Under the pieces are notes generated by a model. It was given only the letters and a program-made list of their open reading frames with translations. It ran no database searches and was not told the DNA's origin. Below are positions 26,345 to 34,365 of a stretch of DNA of 34,365 bases, in pieces (the first letter of the stretch is position 1; the number at the start of each line of letters is the position of its first letter). A program made the translations under genes and the position numbers. This stretch comes from Burkholderia sp. IMCC1007 (GTDB lineage Bacteria; Pseudomonadota; Gammaproteobacteria; Burkholderiales; Burkholderiaceae): assembly GCF_027257875.1 (NCBI RefSeq), contig NZ_JAPVQY010000072.1:1-34365 (forward strand), in the 5' to 3' direction.

Positions 26345-27859
26345 ATGACGAATCCGCCGGTGGTCGAGATGATCGACATCGACAAGGCGTTTCCGGGTGT
26401 CCGCGCGCTGCAGCGCGTGGGCTTCCGGTTGTTTCCGGGCGAGATCCACGCGCTGATGGGCCAGAACGGCGCGGGCAAATCGACGCTGATCAACGTGCTC
26501 ACCGGCGTGCACGCGCACGATGCGGGGGAGATTCGCGTCGGCGGCGCGCCGGTGAATTTCGCCGCGCCGCGCGAGGCCGAGGCGGCCGGGATCCAGACGC
26601 TGTACCAGGAAGTGAACCTGTGCGCGAACCTGTCGGTTGCCGAGAACATCTTCGCGGGCCGGCAGCCGATGCGGCGCGGCGCGATCGACTGGAAGACGAT
26701 CCATGCGCGAGCGCGCGACGCCCTCGCCGAACTCGACCTGTCGCTCGACGTCACGCGTTCGCTCGACGCATATCCGATCGCGGTGCAGCAGATGGTCGCG
26801 ATCGCGCGGGCCGTGTCGGTCGACGCGCGCGTGCTGATTCTCGACGAACCGACGTCGAGCCTCGACGACGGCGAAGTCGCGCGGCTGTTCGACGTGCTGC
26901 GCCGGCTGAAGGCGTCGGGCATCGCGATCCTGTTCGTCACGCATTTTCTCGAGCAGACCTATGCGGTGTCCGACCGGATCACCGTGATGCGCAATGGCGA
27001 GCGCGAAGGCGAGTATCTCGCGCGCGACCTGCCGGTCGACGTGCTCGTCGCGAAGATGACCGGCCGCGAACCGATGTCCGGCACGCTGCAGGCCGGTGCG
27101 GCGGCCGTGTCGAGCGACGCGGGCGCCGCCGCGCCGTTCCTGTCGATGCAGCAGGTCGGCCGACGCGGGATGATGAGCCCGCTCGACCTCGACGTGCGGC
27201 CCGGCGAAATCGTCGGACTGGCCGGGCTGCTCGGCTCGGGGCGCACCGAAACCGCGCGGCTCGCGTTTGCCGCCGAGCGCACGGATACCGGCGCGATCGA
27301 GATCGACGGCGCGCGCAAGCGGCTCACGTCGCCGCACGACGCGGTGCGCAACGGCATCGCGTATTGCCCGGAGGATCGCAAGAAGGAGGGCATCGTCGCC
27401 GCGCTGTCGATTCGCGAGAACATCATTCTCGCGCTGCAGGCGCGGCGCGGCTGGTGGCGCCTGATCGGGCGTGCGCGGCAGCGCGAGCTCGCCGACACGT
27501 ACATCGCGCGGCTCGGTATCAAGGCGCGCGACGCGGAGCAGCCGATCGGGCTGCTGTCGGGCGGCAACCAGCAGAAGGTGCTGCTCGCGCGCTGGCTCGC
27601 GACGGAACCGAAGCTGCTGATCCTTGACGAGCCCACCCGCGGGATCGACGTCGCCGCGAAATTCGACATCATGGAGCGTGTGCTCGCGCTGTGCGCGCAG
27701 GGGCTCGCGATCCTGTTCATCTCGTCGGAAATCAGCGAGGTTGTGCGTGTGAGCCACCGGATCGCGGTGCTGCGCGACCGACGCAAGGTCGCCGAACTGA
27801 GCGGCGGCGACGTGTCCGAGGAGCAGGTCTATCAACTGATCGCGGGAGGCCGGTCATGA
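26345..27859 (+). CDS. ytfR: sugar ABC transporter ATPase, two-domain (YtfR type)
   Basis: A 504-residue tandem ATPase powering import. N-terminal Walker A GQNGAGKST (39-47), Walker B VLILDEPTSSLDD, H-loop FVTHF. In the second half, the Walker A position reads GLLGSGRTE, a degenerate form usual in this family, with signature LSGGNQQK (about 404) and Walker B LLILDEPTRGIDV. The start is the ATG at 26345. It overlaps the permease gene by ATGA. Confidence 0.95.
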   Translation: MTNPPVVEMIDIDKAFPGVRALQRVGFRLFPGEIHALMGQNGAGKSTLINVLTGVHAHDAGEIRVGGAPVNFAAPREAEAAGIQTLYQEVNLCANLSVAENIFAGRQPMRRGAIDWKTIHARARDALAELDLSLDVTRSLDAYPIAVQQMVAIARAVSVDARVLILDEPTSSLDDGEVARLFDVLRRLKASGIAILFVTHFLEQTYAVSDRITVMRNGEREGEYLARDLPVDVLVAKMTGREPMSGTLQAGAAAVSSDAGAAAPFLSMQQVGRRGMMSPLDLDVRPGEIVGLAGLLGSGRTETARLAFAAERTDTGAIEIDGARKRLTSPHDAVRNGIAYCPEDRKKEGIVAALSIRENIILALQARRGWWRLIGRARQRELADTYIARLGIKARDAEQPIGLLSGGNQQKVLLARWLATEPKLLILDEPTRGIDVAAKFDIMERVLALCAQGLAILFISSEISEVVRVSHRIAVLRDRRKVAELSGGDVSEEQVYQLIAGGRS

Positions 27860-28896
27860 TGCGGCTTCGTACGTTGCTTCGTCATCCGCTCGTGTGGCCG
27901 GTGCTGACCCTTGTGCTGCTGTTCGCGCTCGATGTCGCGCATCGGCCGGGCTTCCTGTCGATCACGCTGCTCGACGGCCACCTGTTCGGCGCGCCGATCG
28001 ACATCCTGAACCGCGCGGCGCCGCTCGTGATCGTGTCGCTCGGGATGACGCTCGTGATCGCGACACGCGGCATCGACATCTCGGTCGGCGCCATCGTCGC
28101 GATCGCCGGCGCGGCCGCGGCGATCGTGCTCGACGGCGATCCGACGCGGCTCGGCGCGGCGCTGGCCGCCGCGCTCGGCGTCGGGCTGTTCGCGGGCGCG
28201 TGGAATGGCGTGCTCGTCGCGTTCGTCGGGATGCAGCCGATCATCGCGACGCTGATCCTGATGGTCGCGGGGCGCGGCATCGCGCAGCTGCTCACCGGCG
28301 GACAGATCATTCCGATCGGCGCGCCCGGCTACCTGGCGCTCGGCGGCGGCTATCTCGCGGCCATGCCGTGCTCGGTGTGGATCGTGATCGCGACGATCGT
28401 GACGATCGCGCTGCTCGTGAATCGCACCGCGCTCGGCCTCTTCATCCGCGCGATCGGCGTGAACCCGGTCGCGACGCGGCTCGTGGGGCTGCGCGCGGGC
28501 GCCATCGTGTTCGGCGTGTATCTGTGCTCGGGCGTGATGTCGGCGCTCGCGGGGATCATCGCCAGCTCGAACGTGCGCAGCGCCGACGGCAACAACGCGG
28601 GGCTGCTGCTCGAACTCGACGCGATCCTCGCGGTGACGCTCGGCGGCACGTCGCTCCTCGGCGGCCGCTTCAGCCTCGCCGGCTCCGTGCTCGGCGCGCT
28701 GATCATCCAGACGCTCACCTACACGACCTACTCGATCGGCGTGCCGCCGGAGGCGACGCTCGTCGTGAAGGCCATCGTCGTGATCGTCGTGACACTGATC
28801 CAGTCGGACGCGGCGCGCGCACTCGCGGTCCGCCACGCGTCGCGGCTGCTGCCTTCCGCGCGTTCGCGCGCCACCACCGGAGCGACGCCGCGATGA
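27856..28896 (+). CDS. ytfT: sugar ABC transporter permease (YtfT type)
   Basis: A 346-residue inner-membrane permease of the ribose/galactofuranose class with about eight to ten hydrophobic helices. Typical segments: LGMTLVIATRGIDISVGAIVAIAG (binding-protein-dependent signature), GMQPIIATLILM and LDAILAVTLGGTSLLGGRFS. ATG at 27856 overlaps the ATPase stop; a second ATG follows immediately. It ends overlapping yjfF by ATGA. Confidence 0.93.
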   Translation: MMRLRTLLRHPLVWPVLTLVLLFALDVAHRPGFLSITLLDGHLFGAPIDILNRAAPLVIVSLGMTLVIATRGIDISVGAIVAIAGAAAAIVLDGDPTRLGAALAAALGVGLFAGAWNGVLVAFVGMQPIIATLILMVAGRGIAQLLTGGQIIPIGAPGYLALGGGYLAAMPCSVWIVIATIVTIALLVNRTALGLFIRAIGVNPVATRLVGLRAGAIVFGVYLCSGVMSALAGIIASSNVRSADGNNAGLLLELDAILAVTLGGTSLLGGRFSLAGSVLGALIIQTLTYTTYSIGVPPEATLVVKAIVVIVVTLIQSDAARALAVRHASRLLPSARSRATTGATPR

Positions 28897-29981
28897 ACCG
28901 ATTCCTCGCACGGCTCGCCGACCCGCGCACGCTGCCGATCGTCGTCACGATCGTGCTGTTCATCGCGCTGTTCGGCTTCGGATCCGTGATGTACACGGGC
29001 TTCTTCTCGATGCAGGTGCTCACCGGGCTGCTGGTCGATAACGCGTTCCTGCTGATCGTCGCGATCGGGATGACGTTCGTGATCGTGTCGGGCGGCATCG
29101 ATCTGTCGGTCGGCTCGGTCGTTGCGCTGACAACGATCTTCTGCGCGGTCGGTGCCGAGCGCCTGCATTGGCCGGTGTGGGCGATCGTGCCGCTGGTGCT
29201 CGCGTTCGGTGCGCTGTACGGCGCGGCGATGGGCGCGCTGATTCATTACTTCCGGCTGCAGCCGTTCATCGTCACGCTGGCCGGGATGTTCCTCGCGCGC
29301 GGCGCGTGCTTCCTGATCACGACGCAGTCGATCACGATCAACGAGCCGGCGTTCCATGCGATTGCGGGCATCAGTGTGCCGGTCGGCGGTGGCATGCTGA
29401 GCGCCGGTGCGCTGATCGCGCTCGCGACACTCGCCGCCGCGATCTACGTCGCGCATTTCACGCGCTTCGGCCGCAACGTGTATGCGGTCGGCGGCAACGA
29501 GCGCTCGGCGTTGCTGATGGGGCTGCCGGTCGCACGCACGAAGGTCGGCGTGTATGCGCTGAGCGGCTTCTGTTCGGCGCTCGGCGGCGTGGTGTTCACG
29601 CTGTACGTACTGTCCGGCTACGGGTTGCAGGCGCAGGGGATGGAGCTCGACGCGATCGCCGCGACCGTGATCGGCGGCACGCTGCTCACTGGCGGCGTGG
29701 GGTACGTGATCGGGTCGGTGTTCGGCGTCGGCATCCTCGGCACGATCCAGGTGCTGATCACGTTCGACGGCACGCTGAGTTCGTGGTGGACGCGGATCGT
29801 GATCGGCGCGCTGCTGTGCGTGTTCTGCCTGCTGCAGCGAGTTATCGAGCGGCATGCGACGCGGCGGCGCACGGGTGGGACAGGGCTTGGGCCGCAACGC
29901 AGGAAGCGCGAGGTCGCGCAGGTCAGGCCGGCTGCGCCGGGGGACGATGCGGCGCTGGTATCGACGATGCGGCGGTTGTAG
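28893..29981 (+). CDS. yjfF: sugar ABC transporter permease (YjfF type)
   Basis: A 362-residue second permease, paired with the previous one as in the E. coli galactofuranose system. Seen: AIGMTFVIVSGGIDLSVGSVVALT, RLQPFIVTLAGMFLARGACFLI, GRNVYAVGGNERSALLMGLP and MELDAIAATVIGGTLLTGGVGYVIGS. The last 35 residues are a charged, poorly conserved tail, longer than usual. Last gene of the operon. Confidence 0.93.
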   Translation: MNRFLARLADPRTLPIVVTIVLFIALFGFGSVMYTGFFSMQVLTGLLVDNAFLLIVAIGMTFVIVSGGIDLSVGSVVALTTIFCAVGAERLHWPVWAIVPLVLAFGALYGAAMGALIHYFRLQPFIVTLAGMFLARGACFLITTQSITINEPAFHAIAGISVPVGGGMLSAGALIALATLAAAIYVAHFTRFGRNVYAVGGNERSALLMGLPVARTKVGVYALSGFCSALGGVVFTLYVLSGYGLQAQGMELDAIAATVIGGTLLTGGVGYVIGSVFGVGILGTIQVLITFDGTLSSWWTRIVIGALLCVFCLLQRVIERHATRRRTGGTGLGPQRRKREVAQVRPAAPGDDAALVSTMRRL

Positions 29982-30368
29982 CGCGCCTCCCGTGCGCGAG
30001 GAGAACGGGATGAAGCGCGATGACGTGACGGCGGGAGTGGGGATGCGCTGGCCGTCGGGCATGGGCGTCGGCCGCTGCTCGTCCAGCGCATCGAGGGGCT
30101 CGCGCATTTCCTGCACGAATGGCGCAGGTCCGGCTCGTCCGCATACGGGCGACGAATTCCTCGATATCGGTCAGCCGGCCTTCGCGGGCGAGCGCGTCGG
30201 TGGGCGGGCAGCGCATCGCGGGCGCGGCGCTGGCCGGTTTCGCGTCGTCGGTGACAAGCCGGAGTGCGAGGCTTTTGGCGGGAAGTGTTGCGGCCGGCCC
30301 TCGGGCCGGCCGGGCTGGCAACCGCCGATGGCATCGACCCATCGGCGCTGCCCGCAGCGGGCGCCGCG
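29982..30368. other. intergenic with a possible frameshifted remnant on the minus strand
   Basis: No intact gene. On the minus strand a frame reads LVTDDAKPASAAPAMRC...LTDIEEFVARMR (about 30270-30140). After a shift, it appears to continue as FVQEMREPLDALDEQRP (about 30120-30070). The switch could be one lost or gained base in a short gene, or chance. Confidence is low. Confidence 0.25.
30292..30311. terminator. perfect GC-rich hairpin
   Basis: GGCCGGCCC-TC-GGGCCGGCC is a perfect 9-base-pair inverted repeat between the ABC operon and the next minus-strand gene. It may terminate transcription or simply be a repeat; no T tract is present. Confidence 0.4.
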
Positions 30369-30557
30369 TCAGTGTTTGATCATGCAGACGGCGACGATTT
30401 CGTATCCGGGGTCGGCATGCGCATTTGCCGCTCTTTCCGCGTCTTCATACGATGTAAACGACGCGGCATCTTCAACCGCGGGCGCCATGCCGATGTCGCC
30501 GTCCTCGGCGCAACAGAGGAACTGCTCTCCGGTCTTCACGACGTAGATGGACATCAT
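30369..30557 (-). CDS. small conserved protein, function unknown
   Basis: About 62 residues (MMSIYVVKTGEQFLCCAEDG...). It has a compact alpha/beta pattern with SFTSYEDAERAANAHADPGYEIVAVCMIK, which looks like a real small domain. The start is the ATG at 30555-30557 (or 30554), behind GGAGGGA (30561-30567). No signal peptide. Family not recognised. Confidence 0.65.
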   Translation of the reverse strand: MMSIYVVKTGEQFLCCAEDGDIGMAPAVEDAASFTSYEDAERAANAHADPGYEIVAVCMIKH

Positions 30558-30718
30558 GATTCCCTCCATCGTTTTGCAGGGGGAAGTTTCAGTCTAGCAG
30601 GCCGGAAGCGGGGCGGCAGTCCGCTTTCGGCATCGCGCGACGGGCCGGTTTTACGGCCGTTAGTCGATCCGGATCGGCCTGCATGCGACGGAAGCGGAAA
30701 GCCGTGCACAATACCCGC

Positions 30719-30934
30719 ATGCGATCCGCCGACCTCGAATGCCTCGTTACCGTCACCATGCCCTTCGGAAAATACAAGGACCGACTCCTTGCCGACCTGC
30801 CGGGCAACTACCTCAATTGGTTCGCGCGCGAAGGGTTTCCGCGCGGTGAGCTCGGCCGACAGCTCGCACTGATGCACGAAATCGATCACAACGGCCTGCG
30901 GGGCTTGCTGGAACCGCTGCGCAAGCGCGGATAG
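30719..30934 (+). CDS. DUF3820 family small protein
   Basis: A 71-residue protein with the family core MPFGKYKDRLLADLPGNYLN and WFAREGFPRGELGRQLALMHEIDHNGL. The family is annotated as a putative quorum-sensing-regulated virulence factor, but the biochemical role is not established. The start is set at ATG 30719; an ATG 36 bases upstream is possible but adds only basic residues. Its stop codon lies in a 9-base tandem repeat. Confidence 0.85.
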   Translation: MRSADLECLVTVTMPFGKYKDRLLADLPGNYLNWFAREGFPRGELGRQLALMHEIDHNGLRGLLEPLRKRG

Positions 30935-30953
30935 TGCGGATAGTGCGGATAGT
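30927..30953. repeat. 9-base tandem repeat x3 over a stop codon
   Basis: GCGGATAGT is repeated three times in register. The first copy contains the stop codon of the DUF3820 gene, so copy changes would not alter the protein. Confidence 0.85.
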
Positions 30954-31082
30954 GTGCGGGCGGGGCCATCGAAGCCGTGCACTGCTTAGCTCGAGGTCGC
31001 CCGCGCGCGATCCGTGCAGCGCCTATGCCGGTATGGAATCGCCGACCGGCCGCCCATGACGCCTGCACGGTTTCCGCGGGAA

Positions 31083-31102
31083 AACTGTATGGATATACAG
31101 TT
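31083..31102. promoter_or_regulatory. LexA (SOS) box
   Basis: AACTGTATGGATATACAGTT is a perfect 8-4-8 dyad containing CTGT-N8-ACAG, the LexA consensus of gamma- and betaproteobacteria. No intact gene follows on either strand within 150 bases. The nearest coding trace downstream is a UvrA-like fragment. Confidence 0.7.
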
Positions 31103-31252
31103 AAAAGCCGTCGAACGTCGAGCCGCACAGGCATGGCCTTTGCCGCAGGCGCGCCGCGCTTGCGGGCATTGCACCGCAGCATTCCGGCACCGTGAACTCC
31201 AGCTAACTCACTCAGCCTGGGCGGCAAATTGCATGGAGCGATCTGGTCCGCA

Positions 31253-31480
31253 TTCGCCGGAGCACGCCAGCACAATCTCAAGAATCTCGATCTCAACCTG
31301 CGCGCCGGCGAAATGCCCGTCGTCACCAGCCCGTCGGGCTCCGGGAAGTCGAGCCTCGGCTTCGACACGCTGTACGCGGAAGGGCAGCGGCGCTACGTGT
31401 AAGCCTCGAGCGCGTACGCGCGGCAATTCCTCGACCGGATGGATCGCCCGGCTGCAGAACCAACACCCGGACGATCGCCG
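31253..31480 (+). pseudogene. UvrA-like N-terminal fragment with in-frame stop
   Basis: The frame from 31253 reads [20 protein letters not shown], then Walker A [24 protein letters not shown], a TAA stop at 31400-31402, and then continues [16 protein letters not shown]. This is the first ATP-binding segment of excinuclease UvrA ([45 protein letters not shown]). The expected Glu codon is a stop and the other nearly 900 residues are absent. A relic of a uvrA paralogue, not the working gene. Confidence 0.8.
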
Positions 31481-31506
31481 GTCTTGCCCGCGACCTGCAA
31501 TGATGC

Positions 31507-32667
31507 TCAGAACCGATGGCGCAGGCCGAGATTGACGAGGCCCTGGTTCTTCGTGCCGTTGTAGCCGTATGAGCCGATCGACGCCTGTGCCGGCATCGCG
31601 CCGCCCGCCCCGTCGGCGGTCGTCCCGCTTGCATGCTGATAGGCGGCCGTCATGTAGATATCCGTGCGCTTCGACAGGTTGTAGTCGGCGCCGACGGACG
31701 CCTGGTGATAGTTCGCCGCGGTGTCGCCGCCCGACTTCGTGAAGCTGTAGCCGACTCCGACGAGCAGCGCCGGCGATGCCTGATAGTTCAGGAAGCCTTG
31801 TGCGGTGTTGTAGTGCTCGTTCTTCGCGAACACCGATGCGCCGTCGTGTCGATATTGCGCGTTGCTGTAGCCGGCGCCCACGGTGAACGCGCCGAACACG
31901 TATTGTCCCGCCGCGCGGGCGATGCCGATCGAATGCGCGGTCTGGTAACCCGTATTGATCGCGCCGTCGAACGTGCCGTCGGATGTGCTCGACCACGTCG
32001 TGCGATCGCCCGCGACGGGATTCGTATTCGCGGCATAGAAATAGCCGCCGGCGAGGCTCAGCGGGCCATTGCTGTATGACACGGCGGCCGAATACGACTG
32101 CTTCGAGCCCGTGCTGCCCGCGACGCCACCAAGCGAGTACATCGCCTCGAACTGCAGTCCGGCGATGGTGGGGGACGTGTATTTGACCGCATTGTCGACG
32201 CGGAAGCTGTTGTCGTAGTTGTCGACATCACCGGCCGTGGCGAACGCGCTGCCGAAGTAGTTATCCGCGGTAATCGGCTGCACGAGATCGATCAGCGGAT
32301 CGTATTGGCGGCCGAGCGTGATCGAACCGAACTGATTGCTCGTGAGGCCGACATAAGCCTGACGGCCGAATATACGGTTACCCTGGCCGAGGGCGCCGGT
32401 GCTCGGATTGAAGCCATTTTCCAGCTGGAAGATCGCCGCCAGACCGCCTCCGAGATCTTCCGAGCCCTTGAGGCCCCAGCGGCTGCCCGACAGATTGCCG
32501 GCGCTGCTATTGCCGAGCGCCCAAAGGTTCTTGCCACCGTCGGCGCGACGCACATACGTCAGCGACGTATCGATCGTGCCGTACAGCGTCACGCTCGTCT
32601 GTGCGCAGGCTGCGCCGCTCGTCACCACCGACGCGATCGCCAGGATCGGAAAAGCTACGTGTTTCAT
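31507..32667 (-). CDS. outer-membrane porin (Burkholderia OmpC-like family)
   Basis: A 386-residue trimeric porin with a 22-residue signal peptide (ending GAACA). The mature start QTSVTLYGTIDTSLTYV and the segments SRWGLKGSEDLGGGLAAIFQLE, RQAYVGLTSNQFGSITLGRQ and GLRHRF are typical of neisserial/burkholderial porins. The terminal Phe is the outer-membrane insertion signal. GGAGAGACC precedes the ATG. The solute specificity cannot be read from sequence. Confidence 0.95.
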   Translation of the reverse strand: MKHVAFPILAIASVVTSGAACAQTSVTLYGTIDTSLTYVRRADGGKNLWALGNSSAGNLSGSRWGLKGSEDLGGGLAAIFQLENGFNPSTGALGQGNRIFGRQAYVGLTSNQFGSITLGRQYDPLIDLVQPITADNYFGSAFATAGDVDNYDNSFRVDNAVKYTSPTIAGLQFEAMYSLGGVAGSTGSKQSYSAAVSYSNGPLSLAGGYFYAANTNPVAGDRTTWSSTSDGTFDGAINTGYQTAHSIGIARAAGQYVFGAFTVGAGYSNAQYRHDGASVFAKNEHYNTAQGFLNYQASPALLVGVGYSFTKSGGDTAANYHQASVGADYNLSKRTDIYMTAAYQHASGTTADGAGGAMPAQASIGSYGYNGTKNQGLVNLGLRHRF

Positions 32668-33938
32668 GGTCTCTCCGCTGTATAAGGATGTCTGCGTTCA
32701 AAGGAACGGAAGCAGCCTACATCGAGATATTTTTCCTGGGAAATTCAAATCGAGAAGTGTCTCGGAAAAATGACGATGATCGATATTCGTGTGCATGCGT
32801 CACTCGACGCGATTGACGGCGTTATTGACTTGAATCCAGTGGCCATAGTGGGCGAATCGATGTCCATCTGTCGATTTATCGAGAAGACAACAGGTCGATA
32901 TAGGGGAAATCCGTCAATCACTTGATTGAATCGGACTGTCCACGTTTTCGAGAGTAATGTGAGAATTTTTTTTGGCGAGTCAGGATTGAATGATGCGTGC
33001 TCAGCATCTCACCTGATATGCAAATCATCGCACAGCGCGCGTACAGCGTATTGTGGGTGACGTGCTTGCCGTGTGTCAGACGATCTTGCGGGCAATGTGC
33101 GAGGACGCGATGTCGGTAAGGCAAGCGTAATTGCGGGGTACTGACGCATGCCGTCCCTTGTTACGCTTCCCGCGAAATGGCGGTATATCATCGACCGATT
33201 AAAAATTCAATGCGGACATGATTGTTTCGTGCTCAGTCAGCTGAGTCACGGATCGGGAGATATGGGGATTTAAATGTGCGGCGTACATCATGGAATTTAT
33301 CGGAAATGTACGTTGACAGGAAAGGTGCCAGCATTGAGCCGGTACTCCAATCAACTGTCCGGCGGGCGAACGATCATTTTGATTGGAGTTCCATCGGAGG
33401 ACAGTCGATTCATTGAGCACGGGCATTAGATACAACTGCCGCGACCTGGCCGGCCTCAAGGCGCACGTGGTACGAAGCACACTCGAATCATACGGTCTGC
33501 TTAGTTTTCGTCCAGAGCCAGTTGTTCTGATTCATTGTCACTCGATCGTAGTGCCTGTGACGCGGGCACGAACCGGTATCTTCGATTGACGTGTCGTCGC
33601 GCACGTCAGCGGGCGCCGCTCGAGCATTGAGACGCAGATCCTGGCCAGCGTGGCGAGCGCATGCGTGCGTGACGGAACGGCGGGTGCCGCCGCAAAGATC
33701 TCCCGGCGAGGTGCCAGCATGTGTTTGGTTGTCGTATGCGTTTCGTCTGACTGAAGGTGCCGTACGCGCCACGGTCGGCTCATAACGGACCCTGTCTGCC
33801 GGAAGCGGCAGTTTTTGCCGATCTCGGTGTGCAGACGACAGCGCCGAATGCCGCGGTCAGTATTACGGCCGGTTACGAATGTCGTGGAATTGTTCTTAGG
33901 AAAGGCGGTTTCAAGAGCGAAGTGCAACACCTCGCGGG
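32668..33938. other. 1.27 kb gene-poor, lower-GC region
   Basis: No frame here has convincing coding character, motifs or a ribosome site. The DNA is clearly less GC-rich than the rest, with runs such as ATTTTTTTTGG near 32955, and the first part should hold the porin promoter. The part beyond about 33400 regains GC and may contain decayed coding sequence, but I recognise no family. Confidence 0.5.
33904..33928. repeat. possible IS30-family terminal repeat
   Basis: GGCGGTTTCAAGAGCGAAGTGC followed by AAC sits 11 bases beyond the transposase stop codon, where the end of the element is expected. It resembles terminal sequences of IS30-family elements from memory. The partner repeat lies outside the window, so it cannot be confirmed here. 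Confidence 0.4.
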
Positions 33939-34365
33939 TTACTGAACAGGGACTCGGTCGGTGGGGTTAGCCAGGACCTGAGCAAGGATTTGCAGAGGCG
34001 TGTACCAGTTCAGCGTGGCACGCGGTCGTGTATTGAGCTTGTCAGCAATCTCGTCGAGGTCCTCTTGAGAGTAAATGGACAGATCCGTGCCCTTGGGCAA
34101 GTACTGACGCAGCAGGCCGTTGGTGTTTTCGCATGTACCGCGCTGCCAAGGGCTGTGCGGGTCACAGAAGTAGACGCGCACGTTGGTCGCGGCCGTCAGT
34201 TCGGCATGTCGGGCCATTTCGCGACCTTGATCGTAGGTCAGGGTTTGACGCAGCGGCTCGACGAGCGATTGCAGTTTGGTCGTGAAGGCGGCGAGCGCCG
34301 ACGCAGCAGTCGCATCGGGCATCTTGGCCAGCAGCACGGCGCGGCTCATGCGTTCGACGAGCACG
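33939..34365 (-). mobile_element. IS30-family transposase, C-terminal part, cut by window end
   Basis: At least 141 residues of the DDE catalytic domain. Seen: LTYDQGREMARH with the second catalytic Asp and DPHSPWQRGTCENTNGLLRQ with the catalytic Glu, followed by YLPKGTDLS and LNTRPRATLNWYTPLQIL, all characteristic of IS30 transposases. The helix-turn-helix and first Asp lie beyond the window. The frame is open with a normal stop at 33939, so the element may be active. Confidence 0.93.

Noticed and set aside
27832..28911. Long minus-strand frame rich in Arg/Asp/His opposite ytfT
   Set aside because: A composition shadow of the permease gene; no protein-like pattern.
31208..31996. Minus-strand frame overlapping the UvrA relic and porin 3' end
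   Set aside because: It is out of frame with the porin and consists of low-complexity antisense sequence.
33383..33589. 68-codon open frame in the gene-poor region
   Set aside because: No ribosome site, no recognisable domain and atypical composition; not enough to call a gene.

Overview
The window is high-GC DNA from a Burkholderia-type betaproteobacterium, most likely Burkholderia cepacia complex and probably a secondary replicon. This rests on the codon use, the porin type, the YtfQRT-YjfF transporter and the general style of the proteins. No rRNA, tRNA or CRISPR array was seen.

Region A (1-19571) reads as one functional block for PQQ-dependent alcohol oxidation. On the minus strand lie acs (acetyl-CoA synthetase, cut by the window start) and a four-gene operon: a PQQ alcohol dehydrogenase with the lanthanide-type Asp, a solute-binding-protein/cytochrome c fusion, a HiPIP, and an RpoD-like sigma-70 paralogue. 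Divergent from it are tonB-exbB-exbD and a TonB-dependent receptor. A proline-iminopeptidase-type hydrolase, an AcoR-type sigma-54 activator and pqqABCDE follow. Reading the intergenic DNA on both strands, I find a -24/-12 (sigma-54) promoter with exact GG-N10-GC spacing in front of acs, the dehydrogenase operon, the tonB operon, the activator gene and pqqA. TGTTGCR/YGCAACA motifs sit upstream of four of the five. The inferred picture is a self-contained sigma-54 regulon that couples cofactor synthesis, possible cofactor or metal import, alcohol oxidation, electron transfer and acetate activation, and that makes a second sigma-70 factor as output.

Region B (19594-23108) holds a topoisomerase IB gene, then a patch of broken genes: an unidentified 3' remnant, a proline dehydrogenase 5' fragment, an intact-looking HAD phosphatase, and a D-cysteine desulfhydrase-like gene lacking both ends. 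Region C (23109-24712) holds a cold-shock protein, a small conserved protein and an LprI/DUF1311 protein.

Region D (24713-29981) is a galactofuranose-type sugar ABC transporter operon (ytfQ-ytfR-ytfT-yjfF) behind a dyad operator. Region E (29982-34365) holds small conserved proteins, a LexA box near a UvrA-like pseudogene fragment, an outer-membrane porin, about 1.27 kb of gene-poor DNA, and an IS30-family transposase cut by the window end.
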